Positions 41,187-51,246 of a stretch of DNA of 64,000 nt are shown piece after piece. The position numbers and the translations under genes were made by a program. Position 1 is the stretch's first letter, and each line of letters begins with the position of its first letter. The DNA is from Caecitellus pseudoparvulus (taxonomy: Eukaryota > Bigyra: Bicosoecida). Under the pieces are notes generated by a model. The model was not told the origin of the DNA. It made no database searches and saw only the letters and a program-made list of their open reading frames with translations. The stretch is from positions 372,001 through 436,000 of the forward strand of contig CBFFRQ010000081.1 of the NCBI GenBank assembly GCA_965644315.1, written 5' to 3'.

Positions 41187-42817
41187 ATGCTCTCGACTTC
41201 GCCTCACACCGCCACGCCAGCCAACGGCAAGTCCACAGCCAGGGCAGCGGGCGGCATGGCGAGCCAATCCGCCGCCAGAGAAGATGCGCAGGAGGGCAGG
41301 GCAAAGGCCCAGCAGCGTCGTGTGACGCGGGAGGCCCTGCGCAGCACGACAGAGTACTTGCATGGTGCGTGGGAGGCGGCCGTGCGCGGGCGTGTTTGAG
41401 TGTGGTGCGCGGGCCGCAGGCGGTGATCGGGGCACGTGTGCGGGCCTTCGCATGCGCAGAGCACCATGAATCCATCCGAGATCCCAGTTCCAGCCGACTG
41501 CGCGACGCTGTGCGGCGCAGCGATGCGACATTTGTCGAGAATGAGGAAGGTACGGGTGGCACGCGAAACGCCGGCGCAACGCGGCGCACCCACATGCACG
41601 CCTGCCGCCGCAGTGTTCCGTGTGCGGGAGCTTGGCATGGATGGAGGCAACATGGCTGTCATGACAGACGCTGCCAACGCGCAAGCGTCACACATGAACA
41701 CCTTCGTGCGTTGGCCGCCTCGCAGCGGTGCGCTGCGTGCTGCACCTGCCCACACTGCCCGCCTGCACAGCTGAAGGAGAGCAAGGTGCTGGAGGCCCTG
41801 CAAGCCGCGTATGGCCCTTCTCGTGTGGACCGTGATGCCCAGGTGGGTTCCCGGGGTGAAGCGCCCTTTGACTGGGCGGGGCTGGGCAGCAACATGTCTG
41901 CGCTGTGGCGGGGGGGGCCAGTGCTGGACCCACTTCTGGGCACCCTCACTGGGCTGGAGGTGGAGCTTGAAACGCAGCAGGGCAAGTTGGCAGGGAAGGG
42001 CAAGGCCCCCCGCACTCCCCGGCTGAGTGCGCCCAAGATGGCGTCAGGGGGGGCTGCCGCCCCCACCCTGGTCACGGGCGGCACCACCGCCGACAAAGAC
42101 GGCGCGGCGGTGGCACGGCGGGCCCAAGGCCTGGCCAGGCGCCTGGGGGAGCTGCTGCGTGATGCGCCGCTGGTGCGCACGATCGGAGGTCGCGCCGTGC
42201 GTGCCCTGGGGCTGGTGCAGACGCTGTTCAACCCGTGGAGCTTCACGCAGACGGTGGAGAATTTGTTCCTCCTGGCAGACCTCGTCAAGAAACGCTCTGC
42301 CGCCGTCTCCACAGACAGTGCCGGGAACGCCATCGTCACGTACGGCCTGGCGCGGGCGGTGGAGGGGACGGGCGCGCCCCCCCCCAAGCGCTCCCGAAGG
42401 GGGGGGTCAGCCGCCCCCTCCACACCCCCCTCCTCCCCCACTGACTTGGAGCCCCGGCAGTTCGCGTGGACGCTGGACCGGCCGTCATGGCGGGTGGCCT
42501 GCGAGGTGTACGGCGTCAACCGCCCAGCCCTGCCACACCTGGACTCCACTGACGACAGTGCCCCCCCCGGGCAGGCACGGCAGACATTCTACGGCGGGCT
42601 GTCTCACCGGCAGGGGGGGGGCACCGAGCCCAGGGCTGGTACACCCGAGACGCCTTCCGCCGCCGGCGCCCTGCCCGCCCCCCTGCCGGACCTGCCCTTC
42701 CTGTCGGCAGACATGGACACCGAGTCCGAGTCCAGCGGCGAGTCAACCGACGGCGAGGCAGCGCTGCCCCTTCCCGGGCGGAAGTCCACCCGCGGCACAA
42801 AACGCAGACGCAGCTGA
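41187..42817 (+). CDS. NSE4: SMC5/6 complex kleisin subunit NSE4
   Basis: Exons 41187-41364, 41460-41549, 41614-41705 and 41771-42817 give 468 residues. N-terminal helices match the NSE4 kleisin region: EALRSTTEYLH, then SIRDPSSSRLRDAVRRSD, then VFRVRELGMDGGNMAVMTDA. The C-terminal winged-helix signature is clear: LVQTLFNPWSFTQTVENLFL followed by LADLVKKRS. NSE4 bridges the heads of SMC5 and SMC6 and binds NSE1/NSE3 in DNA repair and chromosome segregation. The tail is rich in SP motifs and ends with a basic KSTRGTKRRRS-type sequence, plausible as a nuclear localisation signal. The start lies 6 nt after the Treslin-like stop; an internal ATG at 41256 (MASQSAARED) is an alternative. Confidence 0.88.
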
Positions 42818-42892
42818 AGTGCCGTGGACGTGCAGTAGTAATGCATGGCACCGTGGCTGCCGGGTGGCACGCCGGGCTGCGCTGGAGGCACC

Positions 42893-43186
42893 ATGGCAGA
42901 GCAGGGTGCGGAAATCGAAGCCGCCGCCGCCCAGCAGATGCTGGCAGCGCTGGAGGCCCAGATTCAAGCTGCCGAGCACAAAGTCGCCGCTGCAACGCAG
43001 GCTGTGCAGGCCAAGAGTGTCCTCGTGGCCGATGCAGTGGCAGAGCACGCCAGTGCCGGGCACGTAGCCGGGCCGGTGCCCGGCGTCGTTGCTGCGCATG
43101 AGGCTGGCATGGCCAGCGAGCTGGCGGCCGCCTTGCACAGCTGGGCAACGGCCCAGCACACGGCGCTGCAGGCATCACAGGGCTGA
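42893..43186 (+). CDS. Small helical protein, hypothetical
   Basis: A 97-residue ORF from the ATG at 42893 (MAEQGAEIEAAAAQQMLAAL); the frame is open further upstream to an ATG at 42845. The sequence is rich in Ala, Glu and Gln with a heptad-like pattern (LEAQIQAAEHKVAAATQAV), so an alpha-helical or coiled-coil protein is likely. I do not recognise it. Its last 12 nt overlap the end of the convergent SNAPC1 gene. Size and composition would suit a small subunit of a larger complex, but that is inference. Confidence 0.45.
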   Translation: MAEQGAEIEAAAAQQMLAALEAQIQAAEHKVAAATQAVQAKSVLVADAVAEHASAGHVAGPVPGVVAAHEAGMASELAAALHSWATAQHTALQASQG

Positions 43187-45428
43187 TGCATTGTCCTCGC
43201 TGTCTGTGCGTGGCGGCAGCGTGGCAGCCAGGCCACTGGTCGGGTGTGGCACAAAGGTGTGCAGGGCGGGGTGTGCCAGGCACCGCCCCTCGGCGTCCAG
43301 AATCGCCCCCGCCTCCTCCGCCACGAAGCGGCCGCTGGACCAGGCCTCCGCGCCGGGGTACGTCGGGGCGCCGGCCCAGTCCTCGGGGTGACAGGGCGTG
43401 CCACCACTGGCCGAGGCGCCACCCGCCGCCGCCAGCGACGCCTGCAGACCAGCGAGACCCCCCTCCCCCAGCCACCCCTCGCCACCGGCGCCTGGCTGGT
43501 CCTGGCTGAAGGGCAGGAGGGGCACGGCGCCTTTCTGGGAAATGTCCAGGAGGCGCTCCGCCAGCGCCCTCCCCAGCTGGGCTGCGTGGCTGGGGGCCGC
43601 TGGCAGCACCAGCTGGGCGTGGGCCGTCGCCTGGGCGGCACGTGGCGCCACCTCGGCCGCACCCAGCGGCACACCTGTGCCCACCTCCTGCAGGCAGACG
43701 ACGGCAGGTGCCAGGGCCGCCGCCAGCCACGTCGCGTCGGCGGGGAAGGTTAGGCTGGCCACTGACTGGTGGGGGGGGCTGTAGGTGACACCGCCGCCGC
43801 CGCCGCCGCCCAGGCGCGCACTGCCCAGCACGTGCCCTGGAGTGAGCAGGGCCATGGGCAGGCCTGCCTGTGCGGCCTTGTGCAGGCGGACGCGGTGAGG
43901 CAGCTTGGTGCGGGTGACGCTCCAGTTGCCTGAGGGGCGGGATGACCGCAGGAGGGTGTCGCTGGGCATGCCTTGGGGGGGGGCTGCCACCCCGTGGGGA
44001 GGGGGGGTCGTGTGCCGTTCTCCCAGCCAGTCCCACTTTGCAGGGGGGGGGGTGCTCTCAGCCGCTGCCACCACCAGCTGCAGTGCGCGCGCCAGCGTGC
44101 CGGGGGGGGTGTCAGGGGGGGGTGGCTTGGCCAGCGCTGCCTGCAGCCCCGCACTCAGACCCGGCATCATGGCAGGCAGCTCCAAATTCACTGGCAGCGC
44201 CACCATGCGGTGGGCAGTGGGCGTGAAACGCGCCAGAGCCCGTGCCCGCGCCGGGGTGGGTGGCTGCGCCGCCTCTCCTTCCTCTTGTGGTGCTGGCGCC
44301 TGCAGCGCCGTCAGGCTGTCTGTGGCTGCAGCCAGCAGGGCGGCAGCGGCGGTGGAGGGGGGTGCGGTGGAGGGGGGCGGGTCCACCCCCACCACGCTGG
44401 GCCGGCTGCCCCGCACCAAAGTGTGCAGGAGTGCCAGCACTGCTGCGTTTCGCCAGCCTGAGCACTGCGACGGGTCTGGGCGTGGGATGGGGGGCGGCGC
44501 CCGGCGACGCCTGCCTGTTGGCGCGGGGGGGGGTGGCAGGGTCTGAGGGGGGGGTATGTCTGCCGCTGGCCCGCCGCCGTCCCCAGGTCCACACGCCAGC
44601 TCTGTCGCCACCCGGGCAGTCAAGGCGTGCGCTGGGTCAAAGGCGGCGGCAGGGGTGGACGTGGTGCCCCCCTCCTGAGGGGGGGTCTGGGTCTGGACAG
44701 GGGGGGGGTACGGCATGCCCAGCTCCCGCGCCGCTGCCCGTGCGATGGCAGGCAGCCCCACCGGCCCCCTGTACGCGGCAAAGACGAGGAGGTCGAAACG
44801 CAGCATGTGCTGCACCACCGCCAACGCATCACGGGCAGGGTGCGGCGTGCCCCGTGCCTGCACCGCCCGCACCGCTGCCAGCCCCGTGCACAGCGCCGTG
44901 ATGCGTTGCCATGCGGGCGGGTCAACGCGCACGCGACTCAGGTGCGCAAAGGGCTGTGTGGCCACCAGCGTGTACAAGGCGAACAGTGCCGCCAGCTGCC
45001 ACTGCACGTGGGCAGCTGCCAGCTGGTCTGTGTGATGGGTGGCAAGGGGGGCGTGTGCAGTGCCTGTGTGCCGCCCTGTGGCCGTGCCAGAGGGCTGGCT
45101 GCCGGCACTCACCCAGGTAGTGCCGGAAGACCTCTTGGTACACGCGTTCACGGGTGCGGTAGCGAGGAGATGCGAGCACGCGGTGTATGAGGTGCATCTT
45201 GCACTCCTTCCACACGCCGCGGAAGTCTGCAAAAGCCATGCGCTGCGGCACATGGGGCGGCAGGCGTGTGCATGTGGGTGGGGGGGGAGGGCAATTACCG
45301 CAGGCTGGCAGGCTTGGGCGCACCTTGAGGCGCTGTGCCCGGCGGCAGAACGCAATGAGAGGGCGGTCAAGATCATGGTGTATGAGGGCTTGAATGGTGT
45401 CCATGCCTGGCGCCGCAGCCGAAGCCAT
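43175..45428 (-). CDS. SNAPC1: snRNA-activating protein complex subunit 1
   Basis: Three exons: 45428-45324, 45242-45113 and 45027-43175, giving 695 residues. The SNAP43 domain is in the first ~130 residues: FADFRGVWKECKMHLIH, then YRTRERVYQEVFRHYLDQLA across the second splice, then QLAALFALYTLVATQP and SRVRVDPPAWQRI. SNAPC1 with SNAPC3/SNAPC4 binds the proximal sequence element of snRNA promoters for RNA polymerases II and III. The animal protein is ~370 residues; here a further ~450 residues follow, Pro/Ala/Gly rich with G-run encoded insertions, of unknown role. It is divergent to TTC5 with 177 nt between the starts. Confidence 0.85.
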
Positions 45429-45605
45429 GCGTGCCCACCGCCCACTCAGCTGCCTTACAGCTTTGCTGCTGCTGGGCACAGCTGGGCGTGCCGGCGCACG
45501 TGCCCCGCCAAAACCCCAACCCAGCCGCACTGTCGCTTGCAACATGTGCGTTTTGAGCAACTGGTTGTGCTGCACCTGTGCCCCCCCCGCACCACCACCA
45601 CCAAC

Positions 45606-47403
45606 ATGTCCGCGGGGGATGCGTCTGCCACGGTGGCCAGCTCCAGTGGCAGCGCAGCGACGCCCCCAGGCCTCGTGCAGGTGCGCCTGGGCACGCTGCG
45701 CCGTCCAGCTTGCCCTGCGCTCACGACGGATCCCCTGGCCACTCCCTGCACAGGCGCACGCACTGCTCAGCCAGCTGGGTCAATCCAGCGACAGGGTGGT
45801 GCGTGCGCGTTTCGGCAGGTAACGCCAGCGTCCCCTCCTGGCCCACGCCGCGCCTTGCGCGCCTGTCAACACAGGCGACAGCTCAAGTGTTTGGGGACAT
45901 TCTCAGCTTGGTGACGCCCTTGGAGGACCAGCAGCACCCCCTGCCAGTGCGCTCTCGTGCGCTGCTGCTGCACGGCTTGGCCACGCTGCGCGTGGCAGGC
46001 AGCCCCCCCACCACGCCTGCAGGGTCCAGCGGTGCGCCATCCCCCGCCCCGCAAGGCGGCGTGCCAGAGGGGCACCCAGGCATCTCCGCGCAGACCCAGG
46101 CAGATGCCGTGCAATTGCTCCAGCAGGCCTGCAAGCTGGACCCCGGCAACATGCACGCGTGGGACGAGCTGGGCGTGGCGCTGTACGGGCAGGGTGACTT
46201 GCTGGGCGCCCGGGCCTGCTTCGAGGGCGCCGTGCAGGCGGGCGGCGGGGCGGAGCATCTGGGCCGCCTCAGCACTGTGCTGCGGGGTCTGGCCAAGCAC
46301 GTCGGGCAGCGGGACGCGGCGGAGGCGCTGGTGGCGGAGAGCGTCGTGCGGGCCAAGGAGGCGGTGGCGGTGGCGCCGGGCAACCCCACTGCGCTGCGTG
46401 AGTGGGCGCGGCGGCGGCGGCGGCGGGTGCGGCGGCAGCCCAGGCCGCGCGTGCACTCCACTCACCCCTCTCGCTCCCTCTCTCCGCAGAAGCGCTGGGC
46501 AACGGGTACATGACGCAGTACACCACCACCCGCACCCTGGACGCTGCCAGCCGCAGCGTCAAGGCGTACCAAATGGCCCTGAAAGCGCTGAGCTCAGGGA
46601 GCGATGGCGGGAAGGGGGGAGAGGGGGGGGTGCGCCCCCCCCCCCCCCGCATCCCAGCGGACGAACAGGTGGCGCTGTACATCAACTGTGGCCAGATGCT
46701 GCGCGCCGTGGGGGAGCGTGAGCGGGGCGTGGGCATGTTCCGCCTCGCCGCCAAGCTGGCGCTGGAAGCAGGGGACACCCACGGCAAGGCCTCCGCTGTG
46801 GCTGCCTGGGGCGAGTCCGTGCGGTGGGTGGAGGGCGCCGCGGCGGAGGTGAGTGCCGCCTTGCGTGGGCAGCGGCGGCAGCGGGCGTCCCGGGCCAGCG
46901 GCATGCCGCCTTGGTACGTGGCTGGCGGCAGCGTGGCCCTGAGCACCCTGCTGGAGGGGGGCGGCGGCGCGGGTGCTGCCGACACCCAAGCGACAGTGGT
47001 GACACTTGAAAGCCTCGTCAGCAGCGGCGGTGGTGGTGGGGGGGGGGACACCATCACTGCCGGGCGCGTGCTGGGGCAGGTGGCGGCCAGTGGGGATGGG
47101 CAGGACCCCACGACGCTGGTGCTGGGCGACGGCAGGGCTGCGGTGGGCTTGGCGCTGTACCACATGCGGTCAGAGGACCAGGTGCCTCACCTGCGCCCCA
47201 GTGATGTGGTGGTGGTGCTGGCGCCGCGGGTGACGGTGGCGCGCCCAGGCGTCCTGAGGCGGGGGGCGGAGGGCGCCGAGGTCAGCCCCCCCCTCACCCT
47301 CCTGCACGTGTACGAGGCGCGGGAGGTGCTGGTGAACGGGTCCCCCCTCCGGCGCGTCGTGCCCTCCACGGCCATGGTGGATGATGCCACCTCACGCAAG
47401 TAA
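45606..47403 (+). CDS. TTC5: Tetratricopeptide repeat protein 5 (Strap)
   Basis: Exons 45606-45680, 45754-45798, 45875-46397 and 46490-47403 give 518 residues. TPR helices include ALLLHGLATLRVA, CKLDPGNMHAWDELGVALYG and ARACFEGAV, then LQALGNGYMTQYTTTRTLDA across the last splice. The C-terminal OB-fold region matches TTC5 (GRVLGQVAASGD, AVGLALYHMRSED, SDVVVVLAPRVTVARP, YEAREVLVNGSP). TTC5 is a p300/JMY stress cofactor in animals and also recognises nascent tubulin in tubulin autoregulation; which role applies here cannot be told. A G8/C14 hairpin-forming insert (GGVRPPPPRIP) sits in a TPR linker. The donor of intron 2 (GTGCGT at 45799) was chosen over GTGGTG at 45796; both keep the frame. Confidence 0.85.
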
Positions 47404-47573
47404 TGCAGAGTGCCCACCCCGCCACATCCCCCGCCCCTCCCTGCACGCTGCCATGTCACACAGTGGTGGGTGTGCTTGACGTGTCGGTGCGCTGTGCACT
47501 TGCGTGCCTGCTGCCCAGAGCGCCCCGCTGGCGCAGTCTGTTGGACGGGCTCTATTTCCGCACCAGACCAACC

Positions 47574-49335
47574 ATGGCCGCTGACATTGCTGCGCAGCAG
47601 GCCCAGGTGCAGGCGATGTTTGGCTCCGACTCTGATTCAGAGGAAGATGCCGTGGGGGTGGGAGTGGGCACTGCGCCGGCGGCGCCGGCGCCTAGCGCGG
47701 CAGGTGTGGCGGGCTTGCTGGGCGACAGCGACTTGGAGGAGGATGAAGCGCCCGCGCCCACTCGCTTGAAGTTGAAGGTGAAGGGGGTGCGTCCCGTGCC
47801 CCGTGGCATGCGCTGCGTGTGTGGGTTGCTGCAGCACCCGCGCCCCCCACCCCGCAGAGCAAGGGAAGCAGGGGCAAGAAGCGTGCTCGGCAAGGTGCGT
47901 GAGCGGCAAGAGGGCGGCAGCCCCCACTCAACCCCCCCCCCCCCCACACACACACACACACATCCCCGCCTCTCACTTCGCAGAGTCCCCCAGGCGCAGT
48001 GGCAGCGATGCAGCACCAGCGCCCAGTCCTGCCGTGGCGGAGGGTGACGAGTACGACTCCGAGCCTGACGATGGCCCCACCGCGGAAGATGACGCGTTTC
48101 TGGACACAGCCGAGGACGACGCGGAGCTGCTGGCAGAGTACTCCAAGCAGAAGCAAGACTTCAAGGATGTCCGGCCCGAGGGCGAGGCGCCCCAGCGCGA
48201 GACGCAGGCAGAGATCGTGGAGCGCGTGTTTGTGCGTGGCGCAGCGGCACGGCGCACGCTGCACGCACAGCACACACCCGCCACCCCAAGCGCACGTGCG
48301 CAGAGCAAGAAGAGCAAGAAACGCCGCAAGGCAGAAACAGATGACGAGCGACATGCGGCTGCGAGGGAGGTGATCCTGCTCATGCTGGAGAGTGCGGAAG
48401 CTGACAAGGCCGCACGGCAACGCGGCATGCCGCAACTGCACAAGCTGCAGGTGCTGGACAAGGTGAGCAGCGCGTGCAGGTCAAAAAACATCCAGAGCAT
48501 TCTGCTGGATGGGCCCCGCGAGGCAGGCGGCAATGGCGGCACGACGCCGCTGCTGGTGGCCATGCGGGACTGGCTGGCACCAACGTTGCAACGCAGCGCC
48601 GACGGCACGCAGCGCTTGCGCCTGCCCCCTGCCCGCATCCGCACGGAGTGCTACGAGTTGTTGGACCAGTTGGACCTTGAGCCGTTCCACCTGCGCATCA
48701 GCCACCTGGGCCAGGTGCTGCTGGCGTTTTACAAGAGCCCTGAGGAAACGACGCAGAACCGTGCCAAGCTCAAGGCCCTCATTGAGAAGTGGCAGCGGCC
48801 CATCTTCCACAAGCGGGCAACCTACAAGGGCTCGACGAACGACTTGTTCAAGGAAAGCATCGCTCGCAGTGCCCGGGCGGCCAGCGCGTGGAAATCTGCG
48901 CGTGCAGACTCCGCTGCTGCGGCGCTGGGCGCACAGGCCACCGGCATGGAGGCATATGCCGCAGCGGCCAAGGCAGACGCGCTGGCGCCTGCCTTTGACC
49001 TGGGCGCTGCCATCAACACAGGCGCGACGGAGTACGGCTCCAAGTCCAAGTCGTACCGTGCCTATGTGCCGCAGCCCGCCAACGTGCGCTTCCGCACCGT
49101 GCCCAAGGCCAGCATCGCAGCGGACCGCCGAGCAGCGGAGGAGGCGGTGGATGCCGCCGACCGCATGGCGGGCGTGGAGGAAGCGATGGAAGTGCCTACT
49201 GCAGGCAGTGGTCGCAAGGTGTCTTCCGCCAACGCCACGAACGTCGCTCGGCGGCGCATGGTGGCCAAGGCCAAGGCTGCACAGCGTGCCGGCAGCTTCC
49301 GCGCCAACATGAGCATTGAGGGCAGGGGTCTGTGA
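47574..49335 (+). CDS. IWS1: Transcription elongation factor IWS1/Spn1
   Basis: Exons 47574-47786, 47858-47894 and 47984-49335 give 533 residues. The acidic N-terminus (FGSDSDSEEDAV, GDSDLEEDEA, YDSEPDDGPTAEDD) precedes the conserved helical TFIIS-N-like core at about residues 235-360: LHKLQVLDKVSS, MRDWLAPTL, LPPARIRTECYELL, VLLAFYKSPEETTQNRAKLK and LIEKWQRPIFHK. IWS1 binds SPT6 and travels with RNA polymerase II, linking elongation to mRNA processing. The very small second exon (37 nt) encodes a basic stretch (SKGSRGKKRARQ), likely a nuclear signal. Intron 2 contains a short CA repeat (about 47945-47962). It is convergent with BBS4, with 36 nt between stop codons. Confidence 0.93.
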
Positions 49336-49371
49336 AGCTGTGTACAGGTGCATTGGTGGCGCCGCCAGGCA

Positions 49372-50856
49372 TCATGCCTTGCCTTCAGCAGGCGCGCTAG
49401 GGGCAGGCGGTGGCGCCGACGCGGCCTGCAGCGCAGCAGCAAGTTCCGCACGCGTGCTGGGCGCCGTGGGTTCATCACCCTGCTCCTCCGGCGTCAGGGC
49501 TGACCACAGGGCGTCAAACTCAGCCAACTGCTTGGCGGCTTCTGCGTCTTGTCCGTGGTTGTACAAGGACACGGCCCAATTCAACCGCGTGATGGGTGAG
49601 GACGGGTCCAGCTTGGCAGCTTGCGCGTAGGCAGCGGTGGCGTTGGCGACGTCACCCAGTCGAGCCAGCGCCACCGCCAACAACTGCACTGGCGCCGCGA
49701 CATCCTTGCTGAGGTTGACGCTGGCAGAGAGGTAGTGGAAGGCAGAGGCGTACTGCTCCGAGGCCAGGTGCAGCAGGCCCAGGTTGTAGCTGACAATCCA
49801 CTCGAAGGGGTCCAGGTACTGCGCTCGCTTGAGGCAGGCGATGGCGGCGACGAACTTGCCCTTGCCGTAGAAGCACATGCCGATGTTGTTCCACAGGTGC
49901 GGCGAGTGCGGCGTGACGACGGCCGCCACCCTGTACTTGGACAGGGCCACGTCATACTCCTGGTGGTCCTGGATGATGCTGCCTGCCGCCAGGATGGTCT
50001 GTGGCGGGGGGGAGGGGGGGCATGCACGCAGGCACAGCCAGCGTGTGGACGACGGCGCCGCGGCCTCACCTTGGCATCCCGCGGGTCCAGGGTCAGGCTG
50101 GACCCCAGGAACTCGAAGGCCCTCAAGTTGTCCTCCAAGTGCAGGTGCAGCAGGCCAAGCTGGGTCAGCACGGCGGGGCTGTCAGGGCAGAACTCCAGCG
50201 CTTCCTGCAGGATGCCCACCGCGTCAGCAAAGTGACCCTGCACAGCCTGGGCGTTGGCCATGGCCAGGAATGTGCTCTCGTGGCGCTGGATGCTGTTGGC
50301 GTCCTCGAAGGCAGCCATGGCCTCATCGTAACGCCGGAGGTACACCAGGCACATGCCCTGAGCATGGTACACCTCCCAGTCCTCATCACCGTCAGGCAGG
50401 GCCAGAACGTCCCTGTACACATCCACGGCGGCCTTGTGCTTGCCCATGAGGTACCTGCGCGCATGCGGCATGCGCAGGCTGCACAACGGCAGCGGGCTGG
50501 CGTTTCAGCGTTTCAGGCACACACAGTGACCGAGCCACCTGCTTCAAATGCACGGGGCTCTTGGGGTTCAGGAAGTTCGCAGCTTGGAAGAGCTGCATGG
50601 ACTCTTGGATTTCCCCTCGCTGGCGCAAGACGAGGCCTGTGCCGTGCGTGGCAAGCGGAGTGCCCTGCAGCGGCCTGGCCTGCGGTGCCGGCACCTGCTC
50701 ACCTTTGATGTACAGGGCATGCTCAGACAGGCCCCGCGTCGCATGCAGCTGCTGCTCGATCAGCTCCAAGCACTCGTCGAAGGCCTTGCGCACGTAGAGC
50801 TGGTGAATGAGCCAGTTCCGCTTCTCGAGGCGCGTCGCGGCTGCCACAGCTGCCAT
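49372..50856 (-). CDS. BBS4: Bardet-Biedl syndrome protein 4
   Basis: Four exons: 50856-50703, 50636-50525, 50454-50070 and 49998-49372, giving 425 residues. It is collinear with BBS4 throughout: EKRNWLIHQLYVRKAFDECL, KQVARSLYLMGKHKAA across a splice, LGLLHLHLEDNLRAFEFLGS, ILAAGS, VALSKYRVAAVVTPHSP, LWNNIGMCFYGKGKFVAAIA, NLGLLHLASEQYASAFHYLS. The TPR superhelix is a core BBSome subunit, the coat that moves membrane proteins in and out of cilia. Its presence implies a ciliated or flagellated stage. It is slightly shorter than the human protein (519 residues) because the N-terminus and tail are reduced. The start at 50856 is the nearest ATG to the conserved region. Confidence 0.93.
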
Positions 50857-51246
50857 GCTGGCGCACGCCCTGAGCCGCGGCAGGCCAGGCGCCCGTGGCG
50901 GCACCCTCGGCAGGCGGGAAGTCGTAGTCGGACCACGGGGGGAGGGGAGGGTGGCGAGGCGGCGGCGGGGGCAGTGCAGTGCCCAGCTTCCCGGCGTGGG
51001 GTTGACGGCGGCGGCAGCGGGGTGGCGACCGGTGCGAGTTTTGCGCCAGAGAGCCTGAGCCAGCGCCAGAGCCACCACCCCCCCCCCACACACACACACT
51101 GCCGACCAAGCAAGCGAACAAACAGCCGGCCCTGCATCCACGCCCCCCCTGCACTTCCCCAACCCCAGTATCTCCTCGCCCCTGCTCACAGTGAGCGCAC
51201 TACACGCTGCCACAGCGCTGTACCGCCACCACCCCGAGCATCAACC
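50857..51246. other. Divergent intergenic, BBS4 / phosphate carrier
   Basis: 390 nt between start codons. Open frames enter from both sides but show no recognisable protein. The region 51075-51115 has a C-run followed by a short ACAC stretch. It probably contains both promoters. Confidence 0.4.
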
